DNA of 14,417 nucleotides from contig JAGODU010000092.1 of NCBI GenBank assembly GCA_017998095.1, forward strand, positions 1 to 14,417, in the 5' to 3' direction. This DNA is from Prolixibacteraceae bacterium (GTDB lineage Bacteria > Bacteroidota > Bacteroidia > Bacteroidales > Prolixibacteraceae). Shown piece by piece: positions 9,801 through 14,417 of this stretch; position 1 is the first letter of the stretch, and the number at the start of each line of letters is the position of its first letter. The translations under genes and the position numbers were made by a program. The notes under the pieces were generated by a model. That model worked only from the letters and a program-made list of their open reading frames with translations, did no database searches and was not told the origin of the DNA.

Positions 9801-10340
9801 AACAAGGATTTGATCAGCTGAAGCAGAAGGAATAGAATATTCACCGTTTATATCAGTAATAGTACCCATACTTGTACCTTTTACATATACCGTTGCTCCG
9901 GGAATAGGTTCGCCGGATTCTGAGCTAACTTTTCCTTTAACGGGTTTTGACTGGCTGTTTTTTTTATTTTCTCCCACATTAGTGAGGATAATGTGCTTGT
10001 CCTTAACAACATACTCCACACCAGAATCATTGAATAATTCATCCAGGATAGCATAAATATTCTGATCATCGACATCTATATCGACAACCCTTTCTACGTC
10101 AACCAATTGATTGTTGTAAATAAAGAAAAACTCAGAATTGTTTTCAATTTCCCGCAGAACTTCTTTGACTGAAGTATTACTGCGATTAAGACTGATTCGC
10201 GTATTTTGCGAATAAATTTTGTTCGCAAAAATGCTTAAAGATGAAATCAGAATAATTAAAATAGTTAGTTTCATAACAAATAATGCTTTTTTCAGGATTA
10301 ACCAATAATGATCAATCCCATCCAAACTGTTTTTTTTCAT
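6867..10340 (-). CDS. susC: SusC/RagA-family TonB-dependent transporter with an STN signalling domain
   Basis: This is an outer-membrane barrel that imports the ligand held by SusD using TonB energy. A signal peptide covers about residues 23-45. The STN domain (about 52-120) is the part that contacts FecR in trans-envelope signalling, so this is a transducer and not only a transporter. A carboxypeptidase-regulatory-like domain follows (about 134-205), then a TonB-box-like EEVVAIGYG (211-219), the plug (about 222-335, with the usual IRGLG and VVIDG segments), and a long barrel ending in phenylalanine. The 1157 residues fit the family. The ATG at 10340 gives a 22-residue extension before a second Met23 that also precedes a good signal peptide. 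Such extensions are common in FecR-linked SusC proteins, so the first ATG is kept. The codons after the ATG form an A8 run. Confidence 0.95.
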   Translation of the reverse strand: MKKNSLDGIDHYWLILKKALFVMKLTILIILISSLSIFANKIYSQNTRISLNRSNTSVKEVLREIENNSEFFFIYNNQLVDVERVVDIDVDDQNIYAILDELFNDSGVEYVVKDKHIILTNVGENKKNSQSKPVKGKVSSESGEPIPGATVYVKGTSMGTITDINGEYSIPSASADQILVFSFIGYKTKEIAVNNNNVINVVISEDAIGLEEVVAIGYGVQKKKLVTGSTIQVDGESLSKRNSVDALGALQSLAPGVNIVQRSGQPGEGYKINIRGLGTTGSSDPLVVIDGVAGGSLEALNQSDIESIDILKDAASSAIYGARAANGVILVTTRKGKAGNFVVSYDGYTGVQNASTNGIETLNAKQYMEIVNSTLVSSGAKEYNFKTLVPNHYQSIMDGSWNGTNWLEESKNNNAPINNHSVNISGGSDMSRVAMGFSYLGQEGTIGKSAVPKFERYTVHLNSDHTLLRKNDRAIITFGENVTFTSSNKSGLNIGGIYNNNVRDLLIASPLLPAYNTDGDFFVYKDMVATGWDFDQRLVNPLAKISVNHSQKNTNTRRLQANAFVEIAPVKELKFRSNAGYQFFHSDYRRYVPVYELSSDNSNLTDDITQTQSYSTKWTWENTLNFVTSINKHHIDLLVGQSVEKWGYGNELSITNSNSLFPGSFDHAYINNSQGLNTTDTRISGSPNIAGGLASFFGRVNYNYNETYMASLVMRADGSSNFARGHRWGYFPSLSAGWVMTNEEFMKPATGLMNFLKVRANWGQNGNADIDNFQYLATIAFNSDSYYYFNDKNDPSIGAYPDILPNENVTWETSEQLDLGFDAHFFNSQLTLTFDWYNKTTKDWLVVAPQLASYGTGAPFINGGDVENKGFEIALSLNKSIDKFKYSAGLSLANNNNKVTRIANEEGIIHGAENVLAQNTDELYRVEVGYPMGYFWGYKTAGVFQNQAQINQFFKDGGIALQDSVVPGDLIFVNDNGDEVIDDEDKVMIGNPHPKFTMGFNFNCSYKGIDLSVNAYGAFGHQIAKCYREFSNSPNNNYTNEVYTKYWTGEGSTNRYPAFTHGKNTNFKELSDLYIEDGDYVKISNISIGYDLKSVIKKLPLQKLRIYITAQNLFTFTKYSGFDPEVGYGNSESWASGIDIGYYPSPKTILGGINIVF

Positions 10341-10371
10341 AAATTTGATGGTTTAAAGATTATTTAATCAC

Positions 10372-10391
10372 AAACCCTGCCTTGCAGGTTT
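10372..10391 (-). promoter_or_regulatory. Small hairpin in the susC mRNA leader
   Basis: CCTGC at 10376-10380 and GCAGG at 10384-10388 form a perfect 5-base-pair stem with a 3-base loop. AAA and TTT flanks add three more pairs across one bulged base. It would lie in the untranslated leader about 30 to 50 bases before the susC start. No T-run follows on either strand, so it is not a terminator. A role in stability or antisense pairing is inference. Confidence 0.4.
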
Positions 10392-10421
10392 ATTAACAGG
10401 GGATTGCGTCAACAATACCCT
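10388..10421 (-). promoter_or_regulatory. Candidate ECF-sigma promoter of susCD
   Basis: On the minus strand AGGGTATT (10421-10414) is followed after 14 bases by CTGTTAATAAAC (10399-10388). Nearly the same pair, with 16 bases between the halves, lies just before fecR. The shared halves and the positions before the two regulated-type genes suggest a promoter for the neighbouring ECF sigma factor. A start near 10388 would give a susC leader of about 50 bases. No TAnnTTTG element is found on this strand in the gap. Confidence 0.45.
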
Positions 10422-10431
10422 GTTATTTTTT
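10394..10431 (+). terminator. Plus-strand hairpin with T6 inside the fecR-susC gap
   Basis: TAACAGGG at 10394-10401 pairs perfectly with CCCTGTTA at 10418-10425. After one mismatch, ATTG and CAAT add four more pairs around a 6-base loop. T6 follows at 10426-10431. This is the form of an intrinsic terminator for plus-strand transcription, although both flanking genes are on the minus strand. It overlaps the candidate ECF promoter, so part of the palindrome may simply be promoter sequence. Confidence 0.5.
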
Positions 10432-10453
10432 ATTTATAGCTTATATTTTTTCA

Positions 10454-11515
10454 TTATTTACTTTTCAGGATTACTTTTCTTTTAGACATTGAATTATCGG
10501 TCTGCATGTTTGAATGCTGAACGACGTAACTCATTGGGGATGTAAGACTTAAAATACTAAGTACCTGTTCTAGCGGTTCATCAATAAAAGTACCGGTAAA
10601 ACGATAGTTTTCAAGCTTTTTATCTGAAATTACAATATCAACATTGTACCATTTTTCAAGTTTCTTTACTATTGTTTGAATAGGGTCGCCAAAGAATACT
10701 ATACGACCTTTAACCCATGCTGTATATTTATACATGTCAGAAACATTTGTTTTATAGATTTTGTTGTCAGCAATATTCAATGTTGCAACCTGATTTGGAG
10801 TAAGTTCCATTATGTTTTCATCTTTTTTGCTGCCCGGTTTCTGAAGAGCAACACTTCCTTCAACCAGTGCAACGTTTAAAAGCCGGTTATCGGAATAAGC
10901 ATCAACGTTGAATGAAGTACCAAGCACTCTGATGTCAAGTTTTCCTGTTTGTACAATAAAGGCCTGCCTTTTATTTTCTGTAACATTGAAAAAACCTTCC
11001 CCATCGAGAGTGACTCTTCTTTCTTTTTTATTTTTAAATGAAAGAGGAAATTTTAATTTACTGCCCGAATTTAGATACACCGTTGTGCCATCAGCAAGTT
11101 CCACCTTAGCCTGAGTTCCATAAGATGCTTTTATCTCCTGATAGACAGCACTTGATGAATCCTGATTATTAACAGTTTCATCATTGGAATTTTTAAAGTA
11201 GTTGTAAATTCCGGATAGTATAATTGCCAATACAAAAACGGCAGCAATACGTATGGCCACTGAAATCCACTTTTTCGAAGAAACTAGAGGCCTAACTCCT
11301 TTTGATATAATATTCCGGGCTTTTTCTTTGTCGATAGCATCGGGGAGAATTAAAGAACCTGTCTTCGACCATAAATAAACCAAATCGTTATATTCCTGAT
11401 TGTTTTCCCTGTTTTCCAATCTCCATGCTTCAAGATCAGCTTCTTCCCTTTCAGTTAGCTTATCTGTCAATGACTTAGCAATAATTGAGTATATATTTTC
11501 TGATACAGGATTCAT
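10454..11515 (-). CDS. FecR-family anti-sigma factor
   Basis: This is an inner-membrane regulator that holds the neighbouring ECF sigma factor and relays the signal from the SusC STN domain. Residues 1-80 form the cytoplasmic sigma-binding part, with a helical, charged N-terminus and a WRLENRENNQEY-type segment. One membrane helix lies at about 84-106. The periplasmic FecR domain follows at about 125-225 (YGTQAKVELADGTTVYLNSGS and LDGEGFFNV are typical), then a C-terminal DUF4974-like domain at about 270-350. Its 353 residues are normal for Bacteroidota. It sits 69 bases after the sigma gene and 113 bases before susC. Both gaps contain the same bipartite motif, so fecR may have its own promoter as well as read-through from the sigma gene. 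Confidence 0.93.
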   Translation of the reverse strand: MNPVSENIYSIIAKSLTDKLTEREEADLEAWRLENRENNQEYNDLVYLWSKTGSLILPDAIDKEKARNIISKGVRPLVSSKKWISVAIRIAAVFVLAIILSGIYNYFKNSNDETVNNQDSSSAVYQEIKASYGTQAKVELADGTTVYLNSGSKLKFPLSFKNKKERRVTLDGEGFFNVTENKRQAFIVQTGKLDIRVLGTSFNVDAYSDNRLLNVALVEGSVALQKPGSKKDENIMELTPNQVATLNIADNKIYKTNVSDMYKYTAWVKGRIVFFGDPIQTIVKKLEKWYNVDIVISDKKLENYRFTGTFIDEPLEQVLSILSLTSPMSYVVQHSNMQTDNSMSKRKVILKSK

Positions 11516-11528
11516 TTTCTGTCATTTT

Positions 11529-11565
11529 GTTTATTTAACAGACGAATGCAGATGGTTAATACCCT
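11529..11565 (-). promoter_or_regulatory. Candidate ECF-sigma promoter of fecR
   Basis: On the minus strand AGGGTATT (11565-11558) is followed after 16 bases by CTGTTAAATAAAC (11541-11529). This matches the motif before susC apart from one extra A and a spacer 2 bases longer. The spacer ends in CGT directly before CTGTT, giving a CGTCT that resembles -10 regions of FecI-type ECF promoters. The motif ends 13 bases before the fecR ATG. A start here would suggest that fecR is autoregulated. This is inference from the repeat alone. Confidence 0.4.
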
Positions 11566-11584
11566 ATATTGAAGTTAGAAAAAA

Positions 11585-12202
11585 TTAATCAGAATTATTA
11601 AGAAGCATAAATAACAAGAGCGTTTTACCTTTTTGTTTAGGATCAGCCTGTAAAGGAAGAAATTCAATAAGTTCACTTCTAAGTAGTTTCAGCGATCGCC
11701 CAATAAGGGCTTCTACCCCTTTAACAGAAATTTCCATTTTTACAGCAATATCTTTGTTAGATAAGCCTTCAAACCTGCTAAGTTCAAAAGCAATCTTACA
11801 CCTTTCCGGAAGTTTATGAATAGCCTGCAGCAATTTATCTTCAAGTTCGTTTTCTGACAGCTGATCTTCAGTAGTATTTGCTGATTCTTCAGTTAAAATT
11901 TTTTGTTGTGCTTTAAGTCCGGCTTTCTCCTTGCGAATATGGTCGATGCTATGGTTACGGACCATGGTCATCATGTATGACAATAGGTTTTCTACGTTAA
12001 ATAAAGCTTCCCGTTTCTCCCATAGTTTAATAAAAACCTCCTGGACAACACCTTCAGCCATACTTTGGTCTTTGATAAAAGTGAAAGAGAACCTGCACAG
12101 GTATACATAAAATTCATTGAAGACATAATCAAATGCCCGTGAATTCCCCTCACTAATTTCTTTAGTAATAAATTTTAAACTTACTCCCCTATCGTAAAGC
12201 AT
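11585..12202 (-). CDS. ECF-family RNA polymerase sigma factor
   Basis: This is a sigma-70 family extracytoplasmic-function factor that directs RNA polymerase to its target genes, probably the adjacent fecR and susCD. Region 2 spans about residues 24-92, including AEGVVQEVFIKLWEKRE and NHSIDHIRKEK. Region 4 spans about 125-178, with LPERCKIAFELSRFEGLSNKDIA and an HTH ending in LKLLRSEL. The usual Asp of the AED segment in region 2 is Gly51 here, a small departure. A hydrophobic tail, LLLFMLL, ends the protein. I start at the ATG at 12202 (205 residues). The frame can be extended 5 codons to a TTG at 12217, but that adds only a hydrophobic stub. FecR follows after 69 bases, the usual pairing. 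Confidence 0.93.
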   Translation of the reverse strand: MLYDRGVSLKFITKEISEGNSRAFDYVFNEFYVYLCRFSFTFIKDQSMAEGVVQEVFIKLWEKREALFNVENLLSYMMTMVRNHSIDHIRKEKAGLKAQQKILTEESANTTEDQLSENELEDKLLQAIHKLPERCKIAFELSRFEGLSNKDIAVKMEISVKGVEALIGRSLKLLRSELIEFLPLQADPKQKGKTLLLFMLLNNSD

Positions 12203-12228
12203 CAGTAATAATATCAAAATCCTCTTCT

Positions 12229-12236
12229 CAAAGATA
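12229..12236 (-). promoter_or_regulatory. Possible -7 promoter element of the sigma factor gene
   Basis: TATCTTTG on the minus strand matches TAnnTTTG and lies 26 bases before the ATG at 12202. The nearest upstream TTTG is 34 bases away (12274-12271), farther than the normal 17-23, so the -33 half is not convincing. The repeat array at 12278-12330 lies upstream of it, where an activator or repressor could act. Confidence 0.3.
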
Positions 12237-12277
12237 TAAAAGAAAGTAATCCTGCGTGTCTCCTCACTACCAAATTA

Positions 12278-12330
12278 GGACTTTCTCACATTACAATGGG
12301 ACTTTCTCCCATTATAATAAGAGAAAGTTC
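12278..12330. repeat. Operator-like repeat array upstream of the sigma factor gene
   Basis: Two 20-base direct repeats start with GGACTTTCTC, at 12278-12297 and 12299-12318, and agree at 18 of 20 positions with a 21-base period. A third copy at 12311-12330 is inverted. It overlaps the second copy through the palindrome ATTATAAT (12311-12318). Copies 2 and 3 together form a 32-base interrupted palindrome matching at 13 of 16 positions. The 21-base period equals two helical turns, as expected for protein binding on one DNA face. The array lies 76-128 bases before the sigma start. Pairing in RNA is also possible, since one ACTTTCTC could pair with either of two GAGAAAGT copies. Confidence 0.6.
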
Positions 12331-12635
12331 GAATGAGGTACGAATATGACATGTATTATGCAGCTATCTATCAGAACAAAAATGATGAACAAAATTCATT
12401 AGCTGATTAGTATATGGAGTTAAAAAAAACAATTTATCTCTGCTTAAATGAAATTGAAAAATCAGGTTTTACTTTGTGGGAAATACTCATTTTATTACCA
12501 TAACTCAAACAAGTATTCCTGTGAACACATAACAATTGCCTGTATTTAAACAGCCGGCTCATTTATCTTTAGTACGTTGAAAGCCTAAACATAAATCGCA
12601 GATTACACATCATAATGCAATACTTAAAAAGTCAA
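12331..12635. other. Intergenic region between the sigma gene array and the pentapeptide-repeat gene
   Basis: This stretch is AT-rich with no recognisable gene. On the plus strand two tiny frames lie in the same phase: an ATG frame of 25 codons at 12333-12410 ending in TAG, and one of 29 codons at 12414-12503. Neither resembles anything I know. No intrinsic terminator is evident after the pentapeptide-repeat gene. The partly palindromic CTGT/ACAG sequence around 12540-12558 has no T-run. Confidence 0.5.
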
Positions 12636-13208
12636 TCATTCAATAATAATATCATACTTACCCAACAACCCCCTAATCCCTGACATTGAAAATTTTGCCT
12701 TTTTAATATTATTATTTTCAGGATCTATTGAATAGTTAATAGATGTCCTCAAATCAGCTTTTTCGATCGTAGTATGGTCGAAAACGGCTCCTGAGAGGTC
12801 ACTGTTATCAAATATTGATTCAGTCAGGTCGCACTCAGAAAAATCTACTTCCTGTAGCCGGGTATTGAAGAATTTAGTTCTTTTTATCTTAGTCTTATAA
12901 AATAAAGAGTTATTCAAAATACAACTATCGAAACTGAAAGAAAGACCAAACTCATTGCAATGACTGAAGTTCAATCCCAACATTTTACAATCCTTGAATC
13001 TTATTTCCCGGAAGGCAGTCTTTAAAAGTTTTGCCATGCTTAGATTACAGCCATTGAAAGTGCAATCTGTAAAAATGAAATCAGACAGATCAGCATTCGA
13101 AAAATCACAATTAACAAACTTGCAGTTGTCATACTCCCCTCTTTTTAATGGAGCCTCATTAAAATTGATTTTATCGAATATTTTATCTTCAAAGTATTCT
13201 TGTTCCAT
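12636..13208 (-). CDS. Pentapeptide-repeat protein, Qnr-like
   Basis: The 190 residues consist almost wholly of five-residue repeats with Leu or Phe at the centre, such as CDFSN, ADLSD, CTFNG, CNLSM, VDFSE, CDLTE, SDLSG and AVFDH, from about residue 10 to 155. Such proteins fold into a right-handed quadrilateral beta-helix. Relatives such as Qnr, MfpA and McbG mimic DNA and protect gyrase, but many chromosomal homologues have no known role. After the helix a SIDPENN segment leads into a C-terminal amphipathic tail. There is no signal peptide, so it is probably cytoplasmic. Its ATG follows the GH2 stop by 2 bases, so translation is likely coupled to that gene. Gyrase protection or quinolone resistance cannot be claimed from sequence. 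Confidence 0.88.
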   Translation of the reverse strand: MEQEYFEDKIFDKINFNEAPLKRGEYDNCKFVNCDFSNADLSDFIFTDCTFNGCNLSMAKLLKTAFREIRFKDCKMLGLNFSHCNEFGLSFSFDSCILNNSLFYKTKIKRTKFFNTRLQEVDFSECDLTESIFDNSDLSGAVFDHTTIEKADLRTSINYSIDPENNNIKKAKFSMSGIRGLLGKYDIIIE

Positions 13209-13210
13209 TG

Positions 13211-14417
13211 TTAAAATTTAGTTTTCTTATAATATTCACTCATTATGAACCACGCTTTTTTCTTCTGTCCCTTTTCCGATAACAAACCTTTCCTGTTATA
13301 TCCATTTTGATAAACAGGATGCATTCTTCCCGGCGATCGGTAATCAAATAGCAACCATGGACATACTCCACACAAATTTGGTATGGTGGAAAACATTTCA
13401 ATTTGATTTTTGTAAATGTTAGCCTGATAATCCTCATTCCAGTTATTGGCTTCGTCAGATGGTCCTTGATTATTGCCACACAATGCTTCTCCTCCAAACT
13501 CTGAAATAAACACCGGTTTGTCCTTGTATTTCAATTTCCATTTAGTCTCAACCGGCTTACCCTGCCAAGGGACGTACCAACCGATATATTCATTGAGAGA
13601 AATTATATCTGAATATTTATAAAGCGTGTCCCAAACATCAAATGTATTATTTTGATATCCCTGTGTATTTACTACATGCGTAATCAATCGTGTGGAATCC
13701 ATTGCCCTGCATTTTGCTGTCAGTTTAATAAGCTCTTCATTTCTTCCGGGAGTAAAATAATAAGTCTCATTTGATAAGCTCCATATAATAACACTGCACC
13801 TGTTCTTATCCCGGCAAACCATTTCATTGAGCATAGTTTCAATTTTTCCGGGAACGTCATTATCTGAGAATTTAATATGCTGATAAATTGGAAGCTCATC
13901 CCAAACCATCAATCCCATTCGTTCAGCTTCCCTGATCATATTTTCACTATGCGGGTAGTGTGCCAGCCTAACCATGTTGCATCCTAATTCTTTTGCTGCA
14001 CTTAGTAATATGCGGGCATCTTCAATTGAGAAAGCCCGTGAAGCAGTGTATGGATTCTCTTCATGGATATTCACTGACTTAAGGAATACAGGGGTTTTGT
14101 TAAGCCAGATTTGATTGTTTTTCATTTCAATGCACCTGAACCCTATCTGATCCTGAATTGTGTCTGTTTCGCTCTCTATTATGACATTATATAGCTTTGG
14201 ATTTCGAGGAGACCAAAGCTCAAATTTATTACTAAACAGTACTTCTGCTCTTCCTTTCTCGTTAGTTTGTGTCTCATATAAAATCTCTGCTTCCGGAATC
14301 TTTATTTTAACCTTTTGTAATAATTTACTTCCATCTAATTTAACAAATCCCTTAATAGTTTCCAGACTACCCTTTTCAAGCTGAATGTTGTAATCGGAAA
14401 TGAAAGTATTGGAGGTA
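13211..14417 (-). CDS. Glycoside hydrolase family 2 enzyme, beta-glucuronidase-like (5' end beyond the window)
   Basis: The frame stays open from the stop at 13211 to the right edge, giving 401 visible codons. The ATG at 14125 is internal: the codons before it encode a typical GH2 Ig-like domain, including LWSPRNPKLYNV and IGFRCIEM. The TIM barrel follows, with FLKSVNIHEE, NMVRLAHYPHS and MVWDELP. Counting from that internal Met, the acid/base is Glu120 in SLSNE and the nucleophile is Glu209 in ISEFGG. NEYIGWYV resembles the NRYYGWYV of E. coli GUS, and the N277-x-K279 motif matches the GUS residues that bind the uronate carboxylate. This favours a beta-glucuronidase or related uronidase, but beta-galactosidase-type activity remains possible. 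Any signal peptide is outside the window. The pentapeptide-repeat gene follows directly. Confidence 0.9.
   Translation of the reverse strand, partial: TSNTFISDYNIQLEKGSLETIKGFVKLDGSKLLQKVKIKIPEAEILYETQTNEKGRAEVLFSNKFELWSPRNPKLYNVIIESETDTIQDQIGFRCIEMKNNQIWLNKTPVFLKSVNIHEENPYTASRAFSIEDARILLSAAKELGCNMVRLAHYPHSENMIREAERMGLMVWDELPIYQHIKFSDNDVPGKIETMLNEMVCRDKNRCSVIIWSLSNETYYFTPGRNEELIKLTAKCRAMDSTRLITHVVNTQGYQNNTFDVWDTLYKYSDIISLNEYIGWYVPWQGKPVETKWKLKYKDKPVFISEFGGEALCGNNQGPSDEANNWNEDYQANIYKNQIEMFSTIPNLCGVCPWLLFDYRSPGRMHPVYQNGYNRKGLLSEKGQKKKAWFIMSEYYKKTKF

Larger units (their letters stand above)
10354..10431 (+). ncRNA. Candidate cis-antisense small RNA over the susC leader
   Basis: This is a hypothesis built from two signals. 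The plus-strand sequence TAAATTTG at 10340-10347 matches the Bacteroidota -7 consensus TAnnTTTG and overlaps the susC start codon. A plus-strand hairpin with T6 ends at 10431. Transcription between them would give an RNA of roughly 78 bases, complementary to the susC mRNA leader, with two hairpins. Antisense RNAs of this kind over susC leaders are known in Bacteroides (the DonS type). No -33 TTTG is visible, and the start is only estimated from the -7 element. Confidence 0.25.

Noticed and set aside
11518..11542. Inverted repeat TCTGT/ACAGA between fecR and the sigma gene
   Set aside because: Five pairs with a 15-base AT-rich loop and no T-run is not distinguishable from chance, and part of it belongs to the bipartite motif.
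12203..12217. Upstream TTG start extending the sigma factor by 5 residues
   Set aside because: The extension adds only a short hydrophobic stub. The ATG at 12202 gives a normal ECF sigma N-terminus and fits better with the possible promoter element at 12229-12236.
12278..12330. Short CRISPR array
   Set aside because: Only two direct copies exist, the period is 21 bases with no spacers, and the third copy is inverted. No cas genes are present.
13790..13810. Apparent loss of the usual GH2 N-H-P-S motif (here N-R-C-S before VIIWSLSNE)
   Set aside because: As I recall, the beta-glucuronidase-like GH2 subgroup often has N-R-A/C-S at this place. It is therefore a subgroup mark and not a sign of a dead enzyme, and both catalytic glutamates are present.
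14123..14125. Start codon of the GH2 gene at 14125
   Set aside because: The same frame continues without a stop to the window edge and encodes the Ig-like domain expected before the barrel, so this ATG is internal.

Overview
The window looks like chromosomal DNA of a Bacteroidota bacterium, probably Bacteroidales or a related order. The evidence is a complete SusC/SusD pair, an ECF sigma factor and FecR-type anti-sigma factor beside it, the AT-rich composition, the lack of Shine-Dalgarno sequences, and promoter elements that fit TAnnTTTG better than TATAAT. I cannot place it to genus.

Left part (1-4776, plus strand): after an AT-rich leader with one G-free, C-rich patch come sbcD and sbcC, 5 bases apart. 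They encode the two subunits of the SbcCD (Mre11/Rad50-like) nuclease. All expected catalytic and zinc-hook motifs are present.

Middle part (5039-12202, minus strand): read 12202 to 5124, the order is ECF sigma factor, FecR anti-sigma factor, STN-domain SusC transporter, SusD lipoprotein. This is a trans-envelope signalling unit. Ligand import through SusC/SusD is sensed by the SusC STN domain, passed to the periplasmic part of FecR, and releases the sigma factor, which probably drives susCD. A strong hairpin followed by T6 ends the unit just after susD, so no enzyme genes follow susD. sbcC converges on it from the other side.

Right part (12636-14417, minus strand): a glycoside hydrolase family 2 gene, cut by the window edge, is followed 2 bases later by a Qnr-like pentapeptide-repeat gene. 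The GH2 enzyme resembles the beta-glucuronidase-like subgroup and may supply substrate to the SusCD pair, but it is separated from the sigma gene by about 430 bases.

The most interesting structure is in the short intergenic regions. (1) The gaps before fecR and before susC share a bipartite motif, AGGGTATT then 14-16 bases then CTGTTAA(A)TAAAC, found nowhere else I looked; it is a candidate ECF promoter. (2) The copy before susC is also an inverted repeat followed by T6 on the opposite strand, with a TAAATTTG element about 50 bases before it. This fits a short antisense RNA over the susC leader. (3) Upstream of the sigma gene lie two 20-base direct repeats at a 21-base period plus an inverted third copy, forming an operator-like array. 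(4) A possible G-quadruplex lies just upstream of sbcD. Nothing in the protein-coding content is clearly a new system.
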